From: Demequina sp. TMPB413
Lineage (GTDB): Bacteria; Actinomycetota; Actinomycetes; Actinomycetales; Demequinaceae
Reading direction: 5' to 3'
DNA: 64,000 nucleotides
Assembly: GCF_020447105.2 (NCBI RefSeq)
Contig: NZ_CP096184.1
Span: 2,790,001-2,854,000 of the forward strand
The notes under the pieces are model-generated. The model was not told the origin of the DNA, ran no database searches, and saw only the letters and a program-made list of their open reading frames with translations. Of this stretch, positions 60,857 through 64,000 are shown in pieces. The first letter of the stretch is position 1. Each line of letters opens with the position of its first letter. The translations under genes were made by a program, and so were the position numbers.

Positions 60857-61120
60857 GTGAATGAGCGAGTTGTGTTGTATACCCGCAAGGGCTGCCACCT
60901 GTGTGACAACGCCAGGGACCTCGTGTCCAAGGTGTGCGCCGAACAGAACGTGTCGTGGCGCGAGGTCGACATCGACACCGATCCCGAGGTACGTGCCCGG
61001 TTGAGCGACCTCACGCCAGTGGTCGAGGTCGACGGCGTGCAAGTGGGCTACTGGCGCATCCGGCCAGAGTTGGTCCGCCTCGCGCTCGACGCCGCTCCCG
61101 GCCCGGTGGGGGGACAATAG
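60857..61120 (+). CDS. Glutaredoxin-like (DUF836-type) protein
   Basis: 87 residues. NERVVLYTRKGCHLCDNARDLV has the CXXC redox site (Cys-His-Leu-Cys) at the N-terminal end of helix 1, and LTPVVEVDGVQVGYWRI contains the cis-Pro of the thioredoxin fold. A small cytoplasmic thiol oxidoreductase. It is 4 nt before the histidine phosphatase gene and belongs to a run of genes ending in CcdA and ResB, so a thiol-handling role near cytochrome c maturation is plausible. Confidence 0.85.
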   Translation: MNERVVLYTRKGCHLCDNARDLVSKVCAEQNVSWREVDIDTDPEVRARLSDLTPVVEVDGVQVGYWRIRPELVRLALDAAPGPVGGQ

Positions 61121-61124
61121 TTCG

Positions 61125-61745
61125 ATGCCCACAGTCCACCTGGTGCGTCATGGCCATGTTCACAACCCGAACGGCGTGCTGTACGGCCGCATGCCCCACT
61201 TTCGGCTGTCAGACACCGGCAGGCAGATGGCCGACGCGGTTGCTGAGTACTTCGTCGAGACGGGCCTTCCCGTCTCCAGGGTGATTGCCTCCCCCCTGCA
61301 GCGCGCCCAAGAGACGGCCGAACCGATCGCCCGCGCTTTCGGCGTCGGCGTCGACACGGAACCGCGCATCATTGAGGCAGGCAACGTGTACGAGGGCCAG
61401 CCGTTGCAGTCCGGCGCCAAGGACTTCCTGCATCCGCGCAACTGGTGGCGCCTGCGCAACCCGTGGCTGCCGTCGTGGGGCGAGCCATTCAAGGAGCAGG
61501 CCGACAGGATGTGGGCCGCCATCCACGACGCTGCGGCGGCCACTCCCGAAGGCGACACGGTCATGGTGAGTCACCAACTCCCCATCTGGGTGGCCCGCAT
61601 GGCCTACGAACAGCGCAGCTTCCTGCACGACCCCCGCAAGCGTCAGTGCGCCCTCGCTTCCGTCACCTCATTCCGCTTCGAGGATGGTGAACCTGTCGAG
61701 ATGACGTACGCCACCCCAGCGACCCACATCAAGGCACCCAAGTGA
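61125..61745 (+). CDS. Histidine phosphatase family protein
   Basis: 206 residues. VHLVRHGHVHNPNG is the RHG motif with the phospho-acceptor His. SPLQRAQETAEPIA and VMVSHQLPIWVARM supply the second Arg and the C-terminal His. These residues form the phosphate pocket of the phosphoglycerate-mutase-like superfamily. Substrate unknown. The stop overlaps the next gene by 4 nt (GTGA). Confidence 0.88.
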   Translation: MPTVHLVRHGHVHNPNGVLYGRMPHFRLSDTGRQMADAVAEYFVETGLPVSRVIASPLQRAQETAEPIARAFGVGVDTEPRIIEAGNVYEGQPLQSGAKDFLHPRNWWRLRNPWLPSWGEPFKEQADRMWAAIHDAAAATPEGDTVMVSHQLPIWVARMAYEQRSFLHDPRKRQCALASVTSFRFEDGEPVEMTYATPATHIKAPK

Positions 61746-62344
61746 CCAGGCGTGCGCGCATGGCGGTGTGGCTCGCCCTGATCGTCGCGACCGTGCTGTG
61801 GCTCGTCGCGTGCGCACCGCCAGACGCCGATACCTCGCCCGGCTACGTCTCGGGAGATGGTGCGGTCACGGAGTGGGGCGTCGGCGAGCGGCCGGGGCCG
61901 CTGGAACTGACTGGCGCCGGCATCGATGGCGAGGCCCTCGACCTGGCCGACTACCGCGGCGAGGTGGTCGTGGTGACCACCTGGTACGCCTCATGCCCTC
62001 CGTGCCGCGCCGAGGCCCCCGACCTGGTTGAGCTCGACGCCCTGGACGGCGTGAGCGTGCTCGGCGTCAACGTGCGCGACGACGCTGACACCGCCAACGC
62101 CTTCGAGCGCACCTTCGACATCACCTACCCTTCGCTCGATGGCGCCGACGGCACCGCTATCTCGCAGCTCCAGGGGCTCGTCGCGGTCAGGGCTGTGCCG
62201 ACAGCCCTGATCGTCGACCCCGAAGGCAACGTCGCCGCGCGGGCGGTCGGTCGCATCGAGCCCTCGACGCTGCGGGCACTCGTGGACGCCGCGGCGCAGG
62301 TTGACGGGAGCACTCCCACGGCCGACGCGGGGGCGGGCGAGTGA
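61742..62344 (+). CDS. TlpA/ResA-like thiol-disulfide lipoprotein
   Basis: 200 residues. Lipoprotein signal with lipobox LVAC at about 21-24. The thioredoxin fold carries the CXXC site in TTWYASCPPCRAEAPDLVEL and the cis-Pro loop AVPTALIVDPEGNV. It would act outside the membrane, reducing the apocytochrome c CXXCH cysteines with electrons passed by CcdA, which is the next gene. GTG start overlaps the phosphatase stop; the stop overlaps the ccdA start (GTGA). Confidence 0.9.
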   Translation: MTRRARMAVWLALIVATVLWLVACAPPDADTSPGYVSGDGAVTEWGVGERPGPLELTGAGIDGEALDLADYRGEVVVVTTWYASCPPCRAEAPDLVELDALDGVSVLGVNVRDDADTANAFERTFDITYPSLDGADGTAISQLQGLVAVRAVPTALIVDPEGNVAARAVGRIEPSTLRALVDAAAQVDGSTPTADAGAGE

Positions 62345-63108
62345 TCGCAGGCCTCGGCGGCACCTTCGCGGACACCGTGCTCACGGGATCGCTCATCGCG
62401 GCGCTGCCCGTCGCGCTCATCGCCGGACTGGTGAGCTTCGTCAGCCCGTGCGTCGTCCCTTTGGTGCCCGGCTACCTCGGCTACCTGTCCTCGATGGCGG
62501 GAGCGGGCGCTGGGCCCGGCGGGCGTGGTTCGCGTTCTCGACTGGTGCTGGGAGTGTTGCTCTTTGTGCTGGGTTTTGCGAGTGTGTTTGTGGTGCTCGG
62601 CGTGGGATTCGCGTCGCTGGGCTCGCGCGTCGACGAGCAGCTCGACCTCATCACACGCATCCTTGGCGTGCTCGTGGTGGTGATGGGCTTCGTGTTCCTC
62701 GGCTCGGTGCCCTTCATGCAGCGAGAGCGCCGCATCCATGTGTCTCCCAAGGCTGGCCTGTGGGGCGCCCCGTTGCTTGGCATCGTTTTTGGGCTCGGTT
62801 GGACGCCGTGCATCGGCCCCACGCTCGCCGCCGTGCTGACGTTGTCGCTCAGTGAAGCAACCGCCACGCGCGGAGTGGTCCTCGCGGTCGCGTACTCCCT
62901 TGGCCTTGGCCTGCCGTTCATCGCGCTTGCGGTGTGGATGGAGCGCTCGCGGTCGGTGCTTGGGTGGCTGAGGCGGCACCGGCTCGCGCTGATGCGCATC
63001 GGCGGCGGGATGTTGATCGTGTTGGGTCTGCTGCTCGTCACCGGTCTGTGGAGTTGGCTGACCGGTCAGATGCAAGGGTGGATCGACGGCTTCTGGGTGT
63101 CCGTATGA
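62341..63108 (+). CDS. ccdA: Cytochrome c biogenesis thiol transporter CcdA
   Basis: 255 residues with six transmembrane helices. LVSFVSPCVVPLVPGYLGYL and LGWTPCIGPTLAAVLTL hold the two membrane cysteines of the DsbD/CcdA family, which relay reducing power from cytoplasmic thioredoxin to outer thiol proteins. Coupled by 4-nt overlaps with the TlpA/ResA-like gene before it and resB after it. Part of cytochrome c maturation system II. Confidence 0.93.
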   Translation: MIAGLGGTFADTVLTGSLIAALPVALIAGLVSFVSPCVVPLVPGYLGYLSSMAGAGAGPGGRGSRSRLVLGVLLFVLGFASVFVVLGVGFASLGSRVDEQLDLITRILGVLVVVMGFVFLGSVPFMQRERRIHVSPKAGLWGAPLLGIVFGLGWTPCIGPTLAAVLTLSLSEATATRGVVLAVAYSLGLGLPFIALAVWMERSRSVLGWLRRHRLALMRIGGGMLIVLGLLLVTGLWSWLTGQMQGWIDGFWVSV

Positions 63109-64000
63109 GCGCCAAGCAGCCGGCGACCGAGCCCGAGGCGCCCGAGCAACCCAAGCGGTTCTCCGTCGACAACTACGCCTACCCGCAGGCCCCCCGGTTG
63201 GGAGTGCGGGGGTGGCTGCGCTGGGGCTGGCGGCAGGTCACCTCGATGCGGCTTGCCCTTGTCCTGCTGCTCCTGCTCGGACTCGCGGCCATCCCAGGCT
63301 CGCTGCTGCCGCAGTGGCCTCAAGACGCGGCCAAGACCCAGTCCTTCGTGGACAACAACCCGTTCTGGGGGCCGGTCCTGGACAGCGTCGGCATGCTCGA
63401 CGTCTTCGGCTCGGCGTGGTTCACGTCCATTTACGTGCTGCTGTTCTTGTCGCTGGTGGGCTGCATCGTGCCCCGCGCGATCGCCCACGGCAAGGCTGCC
63501 CGCACGCCGGTGGCGGCCGCACCGCGCTCACTTGCGCGCTACGACGGCCGCCTTGAGGACACCTCGCCGCTTGATCCTCTGCAAGCCGCCGACGCCGTCG
63601 TCGCCTGGGGACGTGGCCGTGGCGTCGGCCGTCTGGTGGGCTATCGCGCACGAGTGGATGAGCGCACCGCCCGCGACGGCACGCCGGAGGTGGCGGTGGC
63701 GCTCGACCAAGGCGCGCTGCGGGAGTGGGGCAACCTGCTGTTCCACGCGGCGCTCGTGGGGGTGTTGTTCGCCATGGCCTTCGGGTCCGCGTACACGTAC
63801 CGGGGCCAGGCCGTGCTGGTCGAGGGGCAGACCTTCACGAACGCGGTGGTCGCCTACGACAGCTTTGAGTCCGGAAGGCTTTTCGACCCCGCGTGGCTCG
63901 ACCCCTTCACCCTGCGGCTCGACGCTTTCGAGTCCTCCTTTGACCTCGAGGGCAGGCCGGAGTCGTTCCTGGCCGACGTCACGGTGACGCGCCCTGGCGA
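63105..64000 (+). CDS. resB: Cytochrome c biogenesis protein ResB (3' end outside window)
   Basis: The first 298 residues are present and the reading frame continues past the window end. A hydrophilic start (to about residue 45) is followed by MRLALVLLLLLGLAAIPGSLLPQ, the ResB hallmark, then WFTSIYVLLFLSLVGCIVPRA, and NLLFHAALVGVLFAMAFG with the large extracellular domain beginning after it. ResB with CcsA forms the haem-attachment complex of system II. ATG 63105 overlaps the ccdA stop (ATGA). Confidence 0.93.
   Translation, partial: MSAKQPATEPEAPEQPKRFSVDNYAYPQAPRLGVRGWLRWGWRQVTSMRLALVLLLLLGLAAIPGSLLPQWPQDAAKTQSFVDNNPFWGPVLDSVGMLDVFGSAWFTSIYVLLFLSLVGCIVPRAIAHGKAARTPVAAAPRSLARYDGRLEDTSPLDPLQAADAVVAWGRGRGVGRLVGYRARVDERTARDGTPEVAVALDQGALREWGNLLFHAALVGVLFAMAFGSAYTYRGQAVLVEGQTFTNAVVAYDSFESGRLFDPAWLDPFTLRLDAFESSFDLEGRPESFLADVTVTRPG

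Overview
The window is a 64 kb piece of a high-GC Gram-positive chromosome, most likely an actinobacterium of the Micrococcales type. This placement is inferred from gene content: a HAIR/HspR-type dnaK promoter, a BldC-like regulator, a bS22-like mini-protein, cellobiose phosphorylase and many leaderless start sites. Strain or genus cannot be fixed from sequence alone. No tRNA, rRNA, CRISPR array, insertion sequence or prophage was seen. No gap between genes exceeds about 205 bases.

Layout. (1) 1-2.7 kb: heat-shock operon dnaK-grpE-dnaJ on the minus strand, behind a promoter flanked by two HAIR-like inverted repeats. (2) 2.7-8.1 kb: a SnoaL-like protein, a secreted/membrane-anchored protein, a rhodanese, and a thiamine ABC transporter operon (thiB-thiP-thiQ) under a TPP riboswitch. 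(3) 8.1-49.4 kb: a very large cell-surface glycan locus. It holds about ten glycosyltransferases, a Wzx-like flippase, a PglK-like ABC exporter, two tandem DUF2142-like membrane proteins, two nucleotide-sugar dehydrogenases, epimerases/dehydratases, two DegT-type aminotransferases and two left-handed beta-helix acyltransferases. It also holds three different ATP-pyrophosphatase amidotransferase-like proteins and a secreted lytic-type/FG-GAP protein. (4) 49.4-55.7 kb: dcd, a small PLDc_N-like membrane protein, cellobiose phosphorylase with a LacI/cre-like operator, a DUF4349 lipoprotein, a DUF4397-like surface protein and a GreA-like protein. (5) 55.8-64 kb: glutamate dehydrogenase, a Trk/Ktr potassium system, a BldC-like regulator, a bS22-like 32-residue protein, a HAD phosphatase, and the start of a cytochrome c maturation (system II) operon (glutaredoxin-like, histidine phosphatase, TlpA/ResA-like, CcdA, ResB truncated by the window end).

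How the glycan genes fit together. Between 10.3 and 31.1 kb lie homologues of every step from UDP-GlcNAc to UDP-ManNAc(3NAc)A, the WbpA-WbpB-WbpE-WbpD-WbpI route known from Pseudomonas O-antigen. A five-gene translationally coupled operon (31.6-37.5 kb) adds a 4,6-dehydratase/epimerase, an aminotransferase, a HisH-like glutaminase, a HisF-WbpG fusion protein and a glycosyltransferase. HisH, HisF2 and WbpG are known to turn an acetamido group of a sugar into an acetamidino group. A second WbpG-like enzyme at 20.4-22.3 kb is fused instead to a class II (PurF/GlmS-type) glutaminase domain. A third PP-loop protein (asparagine-synthetase-like, without the usual N-terminal cysteine) lies at 40.6-42.4 kb. 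The most distinctive content of the window is therefore a predicted amidino-sugar surface glycan made with two differently wired ammonia-delivery machines.

A recurring regulatory pattern is a TAnnnT -10 hexamer placed 6-7 nt before the start codon, which predicts leaderless mRNAs. Thirteen cases were found and they helped decide several starts.
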